In this document: positions 26,739 through 35,886 of the stretch, piece after piece | How positions within the stretch are numbered: the stretch's first letter is position 1 | Layout of the letters: each line of letters opens with the position of its first letter | DNA from: CAVQAH01 sp963784195 | GTDB taxonomy: Bacteria; Acidobacteriota; Vicinamibacteria; Vicinamibacterales; 2-12-FULL-66-21 | Direction: 5' to 3' | Assembly: GCA_963784195.1 (NCBI GenBank) | Contig: CAWARA010000018.1 | Span: 372,001-436,000, forward strand | DNA: 64,000 nt | Translations under genes and position numbers: made by a program | Notes under the pieces: generated by a model | Database searches by the model: none | What the model saw: the letters and a program-made list of their open reading frames with translations, nothing else | Told to the model about the DNA's origin: nothing

Positions 26739-27375
26739 TCACCGCTTGACCAGCACCGAGAGCCTGCTTTGCAGAGATTCGAGAAGCGGATAAGTCCCTA
26801 TCCATTCGAGCGATGGGGCCATCACGCTCGGACTGTCAGGGCCAGACGGACCGCGAAACAAGAGCAACCGTCCTCCGGGACCAAGGAAGGCCTGAAGGGT
26901 CTTGAGTACCCGGGCCTCGATTCGAACAGCCCTGACCGATACAGCGGAGAACGCTTCGTGGAGCTCGGGGCGTGCGAGCAACTCCTCGTAACGCGCGGAC
27001 TCGACGTGCGCCTCAATCCCCAGAGCTCGCACCGCCTCCCGTAGAGAACGCCGCCTTCCTCGCCTTCACCTCAACCATGGTCAACGGCAGCTGAGGAGCC
27101 GCGAGGTGAAGCGGGATGGCAGGTGAGCCACCGCCCGATCCGACGTCCAGGAACTTGCCAGACGATGGCAGGTACTTCGCCGCTGTGAGTGGTTCCAGGA
27201 GAAGCCGGTCGATGGCTTCGTCGGCGTCGGTGACGGCGGTCAGGTTGATTTTCAGATTCCAGCGGGCGAGCAACTCATAGTACGTGGCGAGTTGCTCCGC
27301 CACGTCGGCGGCGAGGGGAACCCCGGCTTTGGCGGCCCGCTTCTGCAGACGGGTCCGCAAATCGCGTGCGGCCAC
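26739..27375 (-). CDS. rsmG: 16S rRNA (guanine-527-N7)-methyltransferase (apparent +1 frameshift)
   Basis: A SAM-dependent enzyme modifying G527 of 16S rRNA. It opens with a helical segment (LATYYELLARWNLKINLTAV), then the SAM site FLDVGSGGGSPAIPLHLA. After MVEVKARKAAF the frame breaks. Removing one base near 27045 continues with LREAVRALGIEAHVESARYE and runs to SRLSVLVKR. The length of 637 nt is 3n+1; about 211 aa after repair, normal for the family. A GTG start is at 27375. Its last codon touches parS. Confidence 0.9.
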
Positions 27376-27388
27376 ATCCCGAAGCCTA

Positions 27389-29235
27389 TCAGACTGTGAC
27401 GGAGTCTCGAGACCGGCTCAAGTAAGCGGAGATGACGGCGACGGCGGCGGGGGTCACACCAGGGATTCTTGCCGCCTGCCCCAGACGTGGCTGGCCGGAC
27501 AGCGGTCAACCGCTCGACCATCTCGCGCGAAAGCCCAGGAATGCCGCTGTAGGTGAACGTGGCGGGAATGGCTTTGTGCTCCTGCCTTCGTTGCCGCTCG
27601 GCAGAGGCAATTTGACGACGGAGGTAGCCTTCGTACTTGAATTCGGTTTCGACGCTGGCGATGTCGAGCCCGCGACTGTGCTGCGAAAGTTCCAGCCGGA
27701 GGCCTTCCGAGACCAGCGTCTCGAGTCGCGTCTCCGGCTGCTTCAGCGCGCGCGCGGCTGAAACGCGATCTCCGGACGCCACCCTGACAAGCGATTGGCG
27801 GATGACATCGCAGTTACTCTCGAACCGCTGGCGTCTGGATTCGAATCGACTCCATCGATCGTCATCCACCAACCCGAACTCGCGTCCGACGGGCGTCAGA
27901 CGCAAATCGGCGTTGTCGGTGCGGAGTAGCAATCGATGCTCCGCGCGCGAGGTGAACATCCGGTATGGCTCCAGGCAGCCTCGCGTCGTGAGGTCGTCGA
28001 CCAGCGTTCCGATGTAACTGGTCTCGCGCGTCAACACCATCGACGCCAGCCCGCTGACTTTTCGAGCGGCATTGAGTCCTGCCACCAATCCCTGCGCCGC
28101 GGCCTCTTCGTAGCCGGAGGTGCCATTTATTTGACCGGCAAGGAATAGCCCGGGAACACGCTTCGTTTCAAGTGTCCTCGACAATTCGGTCGGTTGCACG
28201 AAATCGTATTCGACCGCATAGCCTGGACGCAGCATCACCGCATCTTCAAGACCGGGCAGCGAACGAACCAGTTGCAACTGCACGCTCGACGGAAGGCTCA
28301 TCGAGTAGCCGTTGATGTAGACCTCGTCGACGTCGAGTCCCTCCGGCTCGAGAAACAGCTGGTGACGCTCGCGCTGCGGAAAGCGCATCACCTTGTCCTC
28401 CAGCGAGGGGCAATACCGCGGACCGATCCCGGAAATCTGACCGTTGTAGAGCGGCGACTGTGCGATGTGCGATCGCACGAGGTCGTGAACGGTGTCGGTC
28501 GTGTGCAGCAGGTGACAGACGATCTGCTCGACGATCGATGCGATCGGTGAGAAACGAGAAGGGTGCAGGATCGCTGTCGCCGTGCTCTTCGACGAATCGT
28601 GAGAAATCGATGCTGTCGCGATGAAGTCGCGGCGGCGTGCCCGTCTTCAGACGCCCCCACTCGAAACCAAACGACTTGATCGACTCGGCAAGCTCCTGTG
28701 AAGGCGGCTCTCCCGCGCGCCCCGACGGCCGCTGCTCAGGACCGATGTGCACGAGGCCGTTCAGGAAGGTCCCCGTGGTGATCACAATCGCCCGGCACGC
28801 GAACGTCTCGCCTGATTCGAGTCTCAGTCCACGCACGCCGAACTCATCGGTCAGGATCTGACCGGCTTTTCCGAAGATCCACCCGATGTTCGGGTGGGCC
28901 TCCAGCGTCGCCTTGACCCACTCGCTGTATCGCCGCTTGTCGGCTTGCGCCCGCGGCGACCACACTGCCGGGCCCCGACTGCGGTTGAGCAGCTTGAACT
29001 GGATCCCGGTCGCGTCGATCGCAAGGCCCATCAGGCCACCAAGCGCGTCGACCTCGCGCACGAGATGCCCCTTCGCGGTCCCGCCAATCGCGGGATTGCA
29101 CGGCATGTGCGCGATTGTGCCGTCGGAGAGCGTGCAGACGCCGACCGACCTGCCGGCCTGCGCCGCCGCCCAGGCCGCTTCGACGCCGGCGTGTCCGGCG
29201 CCAATCACGATCACGTCGAAATCACGCTTAATCAT
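27389..29235 (-). CDS. mnmG: tRNA uridine-5-carboxymethylaminomethyl modification enzyme MnmG (two apparent +1 frameshifts)
   Basis: FAD protein that, with MnmE, builds the cmnm5 group at tRNA wobble U34. It starts FDVIVIGAGHAGVEAAWAAA, then MPCNPAIGGTAKGHLVREVD. After FSFLTDRI the frame shifts. Removing one base near 28536 leads into VEQIVCHLLHTTDTVHDLV, then SPLYNGQISGIGPRYCPSLE and AGQINGTSGYEEAAAQG. A second shift near 27484 (extra T in ACGTCTGGG) is needed to reach the normal ending LGQAARIPGVTPAAVAVI. The 1847-nt length equals 3n+2, as two insertions predict; about 613 aa after repair. It sits between mnmE and rsmG as in most origin regions. Confidence 0.93.
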
Positions 29236-29247
29236 TTGCGATGCAAA

Positions 29248-30603
29248 TTACTTTCCTATGCAGAACCTGGAAAAGATCGCGGCCAGCACGTCGTCTGCCG
29301 TGCGCGCGCCAGTAATCTCCTCGAACTGCATTCTTGCGTCGTTGATGTCCGCGAGCACGAATTCTTCGGGCGTGCCGATTCGGGCTGCGGCCTCGGCGCG
29401 CGCCAGCGCGATGCGCGCCCGCGCCAGCAGATCGATGTGTCGCACGTTCGTGATGGCCGGCATGTCGCGAGTCGGTTCTCCGCCAGCCAGCGCATCGGAG
29501 ATTGCCGATCGCAATACTGGCATGCCGCGGCCTTCGGTCGCTGACACGGCGATCGCGCGCACGGGTGCAAGCGTATCGATGTTCCACGCTTCCGGTCGAT
29601 CGCATTTGTTCGCCACCACGAGCCGCGGCCGATCGCGCGTCTCGCGCAGGATCTCGTCGTCCTCTGGCGTCAGCGGCTCCGAGCGATCGAGCACCACGAT
29701 CACCAGCGCAGCGACGTCGCGTGCTGCCGACGCGCGCGACATGCCTTCCAACTCCACGGGATCGCTCGAGCCGATACGAACGCCGGCGGTGTCGACCACG
29801 GTGACCGGCGCGCCGCAGATATCAAGGGTCTCGGTCAGCAGATCCCGCGTCGTGCCAGGAATATCCGTCACGATGGCCCGCCCCGCTCCCGCGAGCGCGT
29901 TGAACAAGCTCGATTTTCCGGCGTTCGTCCTGCCGGCGATGACCACCTGCGCACCTTCACGAATGAGGCGCCCACGGTTCGCGGCTTCCAGCAGCCCGTC
30001 GATCTGCTCGATCAGCGTCGCGATAGACCCTGCAGCGCCGTCCTGCTCGACGAAGTGATAGCCCTCGTCAGGAAAATCGAGCGACGCCTCGAGCCGCGCC
30101 GTCAGATCGAACAACATCGCGTCCATCTCGCGGATACGCGTGGTCAGCGTGCCTTCCAGCTGATCGAACGCCGCCCGCGCCTGCAATGGCGTGACCGCGT
30201 CGACGAGATCGCGAACCGCTTCGGCCTGCACGAGATCCATCCTGCCGCGAAGGAATGCACGGAACGTGAACTCGCCGGGTTCCGCGAGTCGCGCGCCGCA
30301 GGCCATCGCCGCCTCGACGATGCCCCGAAGCAGTACAGGACTGCCGTGCGCGCTGATCTCCAGGACATCTTCGCCGGTGTACGAAGCAGGCGAAGGAAAG
30401 AGCGTGAGGATGACGTGGTCCGCCGTTTCACGGCCCGCGTCGATGCGCGCGAACGTCGCGTGGCGTGGCGCGAGCGGCTCGCCGCCCCGTTTCAACCGTG
30501 TCGCGATCGCCTGCGCGTCAGGACCGCTGACGCGGACGACACCGATCCCGCCGCGTCCTGCGGGCGTCGCGATGGCAACGATGGTGTCGTCGGGAGAGAA
30601 CAA
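29248..30603 (-). CDS. mnmE: tRNA modification GTPase MnmE
   Basis: A 451-aa GTPase partner of MnmG. The N-terminal tetrahydrofolate-binding domain begins TIVAIATPAGRGGIGVVRVS. The G domain (about 215-370) has P-loop GRTNAGKSSLFNAL, DIPGTTRDL, DTAGVR and NKCDRP. The protein ends with the catalytic FCIGK. The start is a TTG at 30603, directly at the edge of inverted repeat D; a GGGAG within the repeat stands 8 nt upstream and may serve as the Shine-Dalgarno. The native start may have been replaced when the repeat arrived. Confidence 0.95.
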   Translation of the reverse strand: MFSPDDTIVAIATPAGRGGIGVVRVSGPDAQAIATRLKRGGEPLAPRHATFARIDAGRETADHVILTLFPSPASYTGEDVLEISAHGSPVLLRGIVEAAMACGARLAEPGEFTFRAFLRGRMDLVQAEAVRDLVDAVTPLQARAAFDQLEGTLTTRIREMDAMLFDLTARLEASLDFPDEGYHFVEQDGAAGSIATLIEQIDGLLEAANRGRLIREGAQVVIAGRTNAGKSSLFNALAGAGRAIVTDIPGTTRDLLTETLDICGAPVTVVDTAGVRIGSSDPVELEGMSRASAARDVAALVIVVLDRSEPLTPEDDEILRETRDRPRLVVANKCDRPEAWNIDTLAPVRAIAVSATEGRGMPVLRSAISDALAGGEPTRDMPAITNVRHIDLLARARIALARAEAAARIGTPEEFVLADINDARMQFEEITGARTADDVLAAIFSRFCIGK

Positions 30604-30609
30604 CTATCA

Positions 30610-30699
30610 AACTCCCAACTCCCAACGCCCAACTCCCAACTTGTTCAGAACCTCGCGATAGAGAGAACCTTGGGAGTTGGGGCTGGGCGTTGGAAGTTG
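30610..30699. repeat. Inverted tandem repeat D (CCCAACT heptamers)
   Basis: Four copies of the heptamer CCCAACT/CCCAACG (30610-30640) face the complement GGGAGTTGG/GGGCGTTGG (30670-30699) around a 29-bp centre. It fills the jag-mnmE gap and touches the TTG start of mnmE. Confidence 0.85.
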
Positions 30700-30715
30700 A
30701 CAAGGAGCAGGACGA

Positions 30716-31165
30716 CTACTTCCGCGCCGAAATGATGACCGTCTTCAGGAACGCATCCCCGATGCTCTCGGACGACATCTGCGGATCCTCGGCGACGGTC
30801 AGATGCACCAGACGGCGGGCGTAAGGATTCAGCGGCCCCATTTCCTGTGGCACGCCGGTGCTCTTCGCCTTGTCGATCATGAACTTGGCCATCTGCCGCA
30901 GCTCCGCGTCCTTGCCCCTGCGGTAGTCCAGGCAGTCGACGACCAGCGTGCGATCGTCCTTCAGGTGACGGCGAAAAGCGGTGTTGACGATGTGCTGAAG
31001 CGCGTCGAGCGTCTCGGCGCGCCGGCGGAGAAGCACTTCACCATTCTCGCCGGACAGGTCGATGCGAATGCCGTCGGGTGTCTCGTTGACTGAGATCTCG
31101 AGCGGAAGCCCCATGGCGGCGAGCGTCTGGTCCATGAACTCACGTACGCGTGCCTGCAGATCCAT
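30716..31165 (-). CDS. jag: Jag/KhpB-type KH-R3H RNA-binding protein
   Basis: A 149-aa protein with a KH-like domain (GLPLEISVNETPDGIRIDL) followed by an R3H domain (MGPLNPYARRLVHLTVAED, with the Arg-x4-His core). Jag/KhpB proteins bind RNA and influence cell division and envelope growth. The N-terminal Jag_N domain of Firmicutes is missing, so it is the short form. The ATG overlaps the yidC TGA (TGATG), which fixes the start. Confidence 0.9.
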   Translation of the reverse strand: MDLQARVREFMDQTLAAMGLPLEISVNETPDGIRIDLSGENGEVLLRRRAETLDALQHIVNTAFRRHLKDDRTLVVDCLDYRRGKDAELRQMAKFMIDKAKSTGVPQEMGPLNPYARRLVHLTVAEDPQMSSESIGDAFLKTVIISARK

Positions 31166-32890
31166 CACTTCCGCTCCTTCGTCGCCTGTTGCGACTTGCC
31201 GCTTCCCGCGTTCTTGACGCGGCGTTCCGCCGGCGGCCTCACCGTGTGCGCGGGCGGTGGCCCGATCAACCGGTTGGTCACTGCCTGCTGGCCGATACCC
31301 CACAGGTTGCTGACCGTCCAATAGAGCATCAATCCCGCCGGCGCCCACAACATGGTGACCGTGAGCACGACCGGCATGAACATCATCATCTTCTGCTGAA
31401 CAGGATCGGCCGTCGACGGCGTCATCTTCTGCTGCGCCACCATCGTCACACCCATCAGCACGGGCAGCACGAACCAGGGATCCGACGTCGACAGATCGCG
31501 GATCCAGCCGACGAAGGGCGCCCCGCGCAACTCGATCGCGACCGAGAGCATCGCGTAGAAAGCGAGCAGCACCGGCAAGGTGAGCAGCATCGGCACGCAG
31601 CCGCTCGCGGGATTCACGCCGCGCTCGCGATAGAGCGACATCAGCTCGGCGTTCATCTTCTGCCGGGCAGGGTCAGTCACTTTGAGCTTCGCGTAGCGAT
31701 CCTGGATCGCCTTGACCTCAGGCTGGAGCTCCTGCATGCGCCGCATGGAGACCACGCTCTTGTGCCGCAGCGGGAACATCGCGAGATTGATCAGCACGGT
31801 GAGCGCGACAATCGACCAGCCCCAGTTGCCGAGGTACCCGTCCACCCACTTCAGCGCGTTGAGGAGCGGTACCACGAGCCAGCGGAACATGCCGAAGTCG
31901 ATCGCGTGCGTCATCTCCGGGCTGATCGCCTTCAGGTGCTCGAAGTCTTTCGGGCCGAAAAAGTACATGACGCTCGACGGCGGCGGCGCATTGAACTTCG
32001 CGCTCCAGTCGACGAACTGGCGGGCGGGCTCCGAACCCACGGCGGGCATGACGATCGGGCGATAGTCGACACGGAGCGGCAGATCGGTGAGGACGGCGCT
32101 GAGAAAGTAGTGATCGTCGACGCCGGCGAACCGGAACGTTCCATCGAAACTGCTCTGCGATTGCAGATCGCCGATCTTGACGCGCACGGTCTTGCCGTCT
32201 TTGTAGAAGAGCAGGCTGTGGTGCCGGCGCGTACATCATCCCGCCGCCGAGCGCACCAGTCCCAAGTGCGGGGCCCCAACGGACCGTCGCCTCCACCGGG
32301 GCACCGTTCCGCTTCACGTCGTACTCAAACCCGATTTCGTACGGTTTGTCGGTGGTGAAACTGAACGTCTTCCGCGCGGTCAGGCCACTCGCGTCGCCGT
32401 AATCGAAGGTCAGGGTCGCGCCGCCGGGGCCGACCACCAGGCTCTCGGCGCTCGGCTTGAAGAGCGCCATCCGAAGCGACGATGCCGCCGCGGGGTCGGG
32501 CGATTCGAGCGTGAAGGGACGAGCCGCGCCTTCAACACTGGACGGGACCAGGTCGAGCGCCTCACCCTTGTCATCCTGGTAGTTCTTCAGCCGCCAGTTC
32601 TTGAGCACGCCTCCGCGATTCGAGAACACCGCGTGCACAAGGGGGCCCTCGACCACGATCTCCTGCTCAGTCGACGAAGAAAGGGTCGGTTGCGACGCTT
32701 CGAGCGTGGGAGTGGGTGGCAGAGGCTTGCCTTGAGAGTCTGCCGCTGGAGCTGTGGCTGCCGGATCGCCTGGCGTGGCCGACGTGGGCGGCGTTTCGAA
32801 CGTCGGCGGCGGAGCCGGCGGAAACATCACCTGATAGCCGTACAGGACGACAAACGACAGGGCGACGGCGAGAAGTACCCGTTTTTCCAT
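31165..32890 (-). CDS. yidC: Membrane protein insertase YidC (apparent +1 frameshift)
   Basis: Inserts and folds inner-membrane proteins. The first helix (MEKRVLLAVALSFVVLYGYQ) and a Pro/Thr/Ala-rich linker lead to the large periplasmic beta domain (EIVVEGPLVHAVFSNRGGVL). The five-helix insertase core follows, with SIVALTVLINLAMFPLRHKS, the conserved groove Arg in LRHKSV, and PVLLAFYAMLSVAIELRGAP. The frame breaks after GGGMMYAP. Removing one base near 32225 joins HHSLLFYKDGKTVRVKIG. The length of 1726 nt is 3n+1; about 574 aa after repair. A basic tail ends QQATKERK. Confidence 0.93.
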
Positions 32891-32898
32891 TGAGGCGA

Positions 32899-33166
32899 TC
32901 AGACTCTCGATTCCCGGCCCGGGACGGGGTCGTATCCGCTCGAGCCGAGTGGATGGCAGCGGCTGAGGCGACGCGCCGCCAGCCAGGTGCCTTTGATCAC
33001 GCCGTGCATCGTGACGGCATCCCGCGCGTAGTCGGAACACGAGGGCAGAAACCGACAGGAGCCGGCGAACATCGGCGACAGCAGCAGCTTGTACAAGCCG
33101 GAGCAGCAACAGGGCGCCACGCTGTCCGGCCGTCAAGGATTCGCCGGTCTCACCGAAATCAGCCAT
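32899..33166 (-). CDS. yidD: Membrane protein insertion efficiency factor YidD (apparent +1 frameshift)
   Basis: A small factor that aids YidC. The natural start is the ATG at 33166, overlapping the rnpA stop (ATGGCTGA), and reads MADFGETGESLTAGQRGALL then LLRL. One extra base near 33096 must be dropped to continue YKLLLSPMFAGSCRFLPSCS, then DYARDAVTMHGVIKGTWLA and CHPLGSSGYDPVP, the YidD signature. The length of 268 nt is 3n+1; 88 aa after repair. A GTG at 33120 could start a shortened copy in the second frame, but that would replace the usual N-terminal helix with VAPCCCSG. Confidence 0.85.
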
Positions 33167-33527
33167 GTGTTCGCTGGGGCAGGCGCGCGACAGCGCGCCG
33201 AAGGGACGTGCCAAAGTCGGTCTCGAGGCTGGCGTAGGCGGCATCGAACAGCTCACGGCGCGGAATCACCACGATGTCGACGCCCTGCCCGCCAGGCGGA
33301 AAGGGGGTCTTGCGAAAAATCTCACGGATCAACCGCTTCGCGCGGTTCCGGCGAACGGCGTCCCCGAGCTTTCGCGACGCGACGATCCCTACCCTCGCTC
33401 GGGTGGTTCCATTCGCCGCCACAACCATCGTCAGATAGCGGCCCTGACTCCGGGAGCCGGTCTCGAAGACGCGTTGGAACTCGGAACGGCGTCGAAGCCG
33501 GCTGTCGGCTGTGAAGCTGAGGGGCAT
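33159..33527 (-). CDS. rnpA: Ribonuclease P protein component
   Basis: The 122-aa protein subunit that helps the RNase P RNA mature tRNA 5' ends. It begins with FTADSRLRRRSEFQRVFETG, carries the RNR signature as LGDAVRRNRAKRLIREIFR, and ends after DIVVIPRRELFDAAYA. It lies between rpmH and yidD as in nearly all bacteria. Confidence 0.95.
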   Translation of the reverse strand: MPLSFTADSRLRRRSEFQRVFETGSRSQGRYLTMVVAANGTTRARVGIVASRKLGDAVRRNRAKRLIREIFRKTPFPPGGQGVDIVVIPRRELFDAAYASLETDFGTSLRRAVARLPQRTHG

Positions 33528-33581
33528 TGGGCAGGCCTTTGACGCTCAGGACAGGCTCAGGCCAGCCCCGCCGGCCCGGAG

Positions 33582-33725
33582 CTATGACGACGAAACCGTC
33601 AGGCGCTTCCGCCCTTTCGCCCGTCGACGCTTCAACACAAGGCGACCCTTCTTCGTGGCCATCCTCACAAGAAAGCCGTGGGTGCGCCGGCGCCGGCGCC
33701 TGTTCGGCTGGAAAGTACGCTTCAT
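33582..33725 (-). CDS. rpmH: 50S ribosomal protein L34
   Basis: A 47-aa basic ribosomal protein starting MKRTFQPNRRRRRRTHGFLV, continuing RMATKKGRLVLKRRRAKGRK and ending RLTVSSS. It is the first gene of the rpmH-rnpA-yidDC operon, with a good sigma-70 promoter 48-77 bp upstream. The ATG is preceded by AGGGGA. Confidence 0.97.
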   Translation of the reverse strand: MKRTFQPNRRRRRRTHGFLVRMATKKGRLVLKRRRAKGRKRLTVSSS

Positions 33726-33772
33726 GATGTCGGGTCCCCTGTCACGAACAAAAACTCAACGGAGAAACACAA

Positions 33773-33802
33773 ATAGTAGCGAACCGCCGTCAGATGTGTC
33801 AA
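33773..33802 (-). promoter_or_regulatory. Sigma-70 promoter of the rpmH operon
   Basis: On the minus strand a consensus TTGACA (33802-33797) and TACTAT (33778-33773) are 18 bp apart, 48 bp upstream of the rpmH ATG. Confidence 0.75.
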
Positions 33803-34016
33803 TTGCGGGGGCCGGCCGGGAATGGGTTCCCGGCGTCGGATTTTTGGGCTTTTGCCGTTGTTGTCTGGCCGTAAGCGCTATGTTACAGTCGCTTCCCCTG
33901 CGGGGGTAGGGAGGCGGCCACGGCCACCACCCGGGGGGCCATCATGCTCGTTCGTCGGCCGCGGATCTGCCCATTTTCAGTTGCGTCCCTCAGCGTTCTG
34001 TGGCAACCCCCCGAAG

Positions 34017-34048
34017 TTTTCCACAACTGTGGAAAAAAATGTGGAAAA
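34017..34048. promoter_or_regulatory. Cluster of DnaA-box-like sites
   Basis: TTTTCCACA at 34017-34025 on the plus strand, and TGTGGAAAA at 34028-34036 and 34040-34048 (the same box on the minus strand). All three differ from TTATCCACA at the third base only. The close packing, with two in one orientation and one opposed, is typical of an origin or of dnaA autoregulation. Confidence 0.75.
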
Positions 34049-34236
34049 GCCCCAGGTTTTCGCCCGCGTAACTTGTCCCGGTGCAGGTCCCAGGCCGATC
34101 GAGAGCTGGCGAAGGCGTGGAAATGGCGTGTTTACGCGGGTTCACGGCAGCAACGAATCGTAAACAACCAGTAACACAAGGGCTTCCCGGGGGCGAAAGT
34201 CCCAGAAATCAATTCGGCACGGGCGAGCAGGCCATC

Positions 34237-35586
34237 ATGACCACCGTCAGCACCATCTGGGAACAGGTCCTCGCCCGCATCGAGACCAAGGTCAATCGTC
34301 ACATCTTCTACACCTGGTTCAAGCCCACGTCTCTGGTGGGGTACGACGGCCAGACCGTCCGGGTGCGCGTGCCAAATGCGCTCTTTCGCGACTGGCTGAC
34401 GAGGCACTATGCCGGCGTCCTGGATGAGGCGCTCGCGGACATCGATTGCCGGGGACGCAAGGTCATTTTCGAGACCGTCGACACCGCCGAGACCGTCGCA
34501 GCGCCCGCCCAGCTGTCGGTCCCGGATACCGCCGAACCTGCAGTCGACGCGGGCGACGCCGACGCGCAGCCTGGAGGGCTCGGGCCCCGCTACTCGTTCG
34601 ACACGTTCATCGTCGGACCTTCGAATCAGTTCGCCCATGCCGCGTGCCGAGCCGTTGCCGAAGCCCCGTCGCGGTCCTACAACCCGCTGTTCATCTACGG
34701 CGGGGTGGGGCTTGGCAAGACGCACCTGATGCACGCGATTGGGCACTACGTCATCAATCACCTGCAGAGCCTGAAGCTGACGTACATCTCGTCCGAGCGG
34801 TTCATGAACGAGATGATCAATGCCGTGCGTTACGACCGCATCCTCGACTTCCGCGAACGCTACCGGAGCGTGGACGTGCTGCTCGTGGACGACATCCAGT
34901 TCATCGCCGGAAAAGAGGGCACCCAGAACGAGTTCTTCCACACGTTCAACGCGCTCTACGACTCGCAGAAGCAGATCGTCATCAGCAGCGACTGTCCGCC
35001 GCATGAAATCCCGTCTCTCGAAGAGCGCCTGCGATCGCGATTCGAATGGGGCCTGATCGCCGACATTCAGGCGCCGGATCTCGAGACCAAGGTTGCGATT
35101 CTGAAGAGAAAAGCCGAAGCGGAAGGTGTGCCGCTGCCCGACACGGTCGCGATCTTCATCGCCGGCAAGATCAAATCGAACATTCGTGAACTCGAAGGCT
35201 CGCTGATTCGGCTGATCGCGTATGCGTCACTCACGGGCCGGGAGATCTCGCTGCAACTCGCGCAGGACGTCCTGCGTAACGTGTTGCAGCACGACGACCG
35301 CGCAGTCACCATCGAAATCATCCAGAAACACGTATCGGACTACTACCAGCTGAAGCTGGCCGAACTCAAGTCACGCAACAACTCGAAATCCGTGGCCATG
35401 CCGAGACAGATCGCGATGTATCTCTGCAAGTCGCTGACGAACGCGTCGTTGCCAGAGATCGGCAGGAGCTTTGGCGGGAAACATCACTCGACCGTCATCC
35501 ACTCGATTCGCAAGGTCGAGGATCTCCGGCAGCGTGACGGAAATTTCAACAGCCTCATCAACAGCTTTATCGAGTCGTTCAGGTGA
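34237..35586 (+). CDS. dnaA: Chromosomal replication initiator DnaA
   Basis: A 449-aa initiator. Domain I begins TIWEQVLARIETKVNRHIF. A short Ala/Asp-rich domain II follows. The AAA+ domain III starts FDTFIVGPSNQFAHAA with Walker A GGVGLGKTHLMHAIG and Walker B VDVLLVDDIQFIAGKEGTQ. Domain IV has the DnaA-box-binding signature RSFGGKHHSTVIHSIRKVE. The ATG at 34237 gives a normal domain I; longer readings upstream run into the DnaA-box region. Confidence 0.98.
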   Translation: MTTVSTIWEQVLARIETKVNRHIFYTWFKPTSLVGYDGQTVRVRVPNALFRDWLTRHYAGVLDEALADIDCRGRKVIFETVDTAETVAAPAQLSVPDTAEPAVDAGDADAQPGGLGPRYSFDTFIVGPSNQFAHAACRAVAEAPSRSYNPLFIYGGVGLGKTHLMHAIGHYVINHLQSLKLTYISSERFMNEMINAVRYDRILDFRERYRSVDVLLVDDIQFIAGKEGTQNEFFHTFNALYDSQKQIVISSDCPPHEIPSLEERLRSRFEWGLIADIQAPDLETKVAILKRKAEAEGVPLPDTVAIFIAGKIKSNIRELEGSLIRLIAYASLTGREISLQLAQDVLRNVLQHDDRAVTIEIIQKHVSDYYQLKLAELKSRNNSKSVAMPRQIAMYLCKSLTNASLPEIGRSFGGKHHSTVIHSIRKVEDLRQRDGNFNSLINSFIESFR

Positions 35587-35886
35587 AAACTGGGCCGTTC
35601 CGCGAGATTTCCACAGCGTCGAGCCTCAGCGGCGAGTGGCGGGCTGTGGGCCGTTTGTTCACCGGATCAGGCTCGCGGTTTTTGCACCGGATTCCCGCCG
35701 TAAACCCGTCCGTAGCCCCGCAGCAATCTCCACAGGCTAAGTATCAGAAATTTAAGGACTAATCGACGGAAAATCGGTTTTCAACAGCACCTATTTCTTG
35801 TTATAATCTTTTGTTCTTAGTTCTTCACATTTCTACTGAGGGGATCAGAGCGCCTCCGCAGCGTTCCCTTCGAGGTCAATGCCACC
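35587..35886 (+). promoter_or_regulatory. dnaA-dnaN intergenic region with dnaN promoter
   Basis: A 300-bp gap whose second half is markedly AT-rich. TATAAT at 35802-35807 is consensus; TTTTCA 18 bp upstream (35778-35783) is a fair -35. The start would be near 35815, with a leader of about 70 nt before dnaN. Two CTCCACA/TTCCACA words (near 35610 and 35728) resemble weak DnaA boxes, so this gap could also take part in origin function. Confidence 0.6.

Larger units (their letters stand above)
33726..34236. other. rpmH-dnaA intergenic region (candidate oriC)
   Basis: A 511-bp divergent region. It contains the rpmH promoter, three DnaA-box-like 9-mers clustered at 34017-34048, and a possible dnaA promoter: TTGTCT at 33861-33866, 17 bp, TACAGT at 33884-33889. 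No gene was seen; readings upstream of the dnaA ATG are not supported. It is the best oriC candidate, although the AT-rich stretch one would want for unwinding is short. Confidence 0.6.

Noticed and set aside
31718..33256. A single fused protein joining the yidD N-terminus to yidC
   Set aside because: The fusion exists only because yidD and yidC each carry an extra base; repaired frames give two normal separate proteins.
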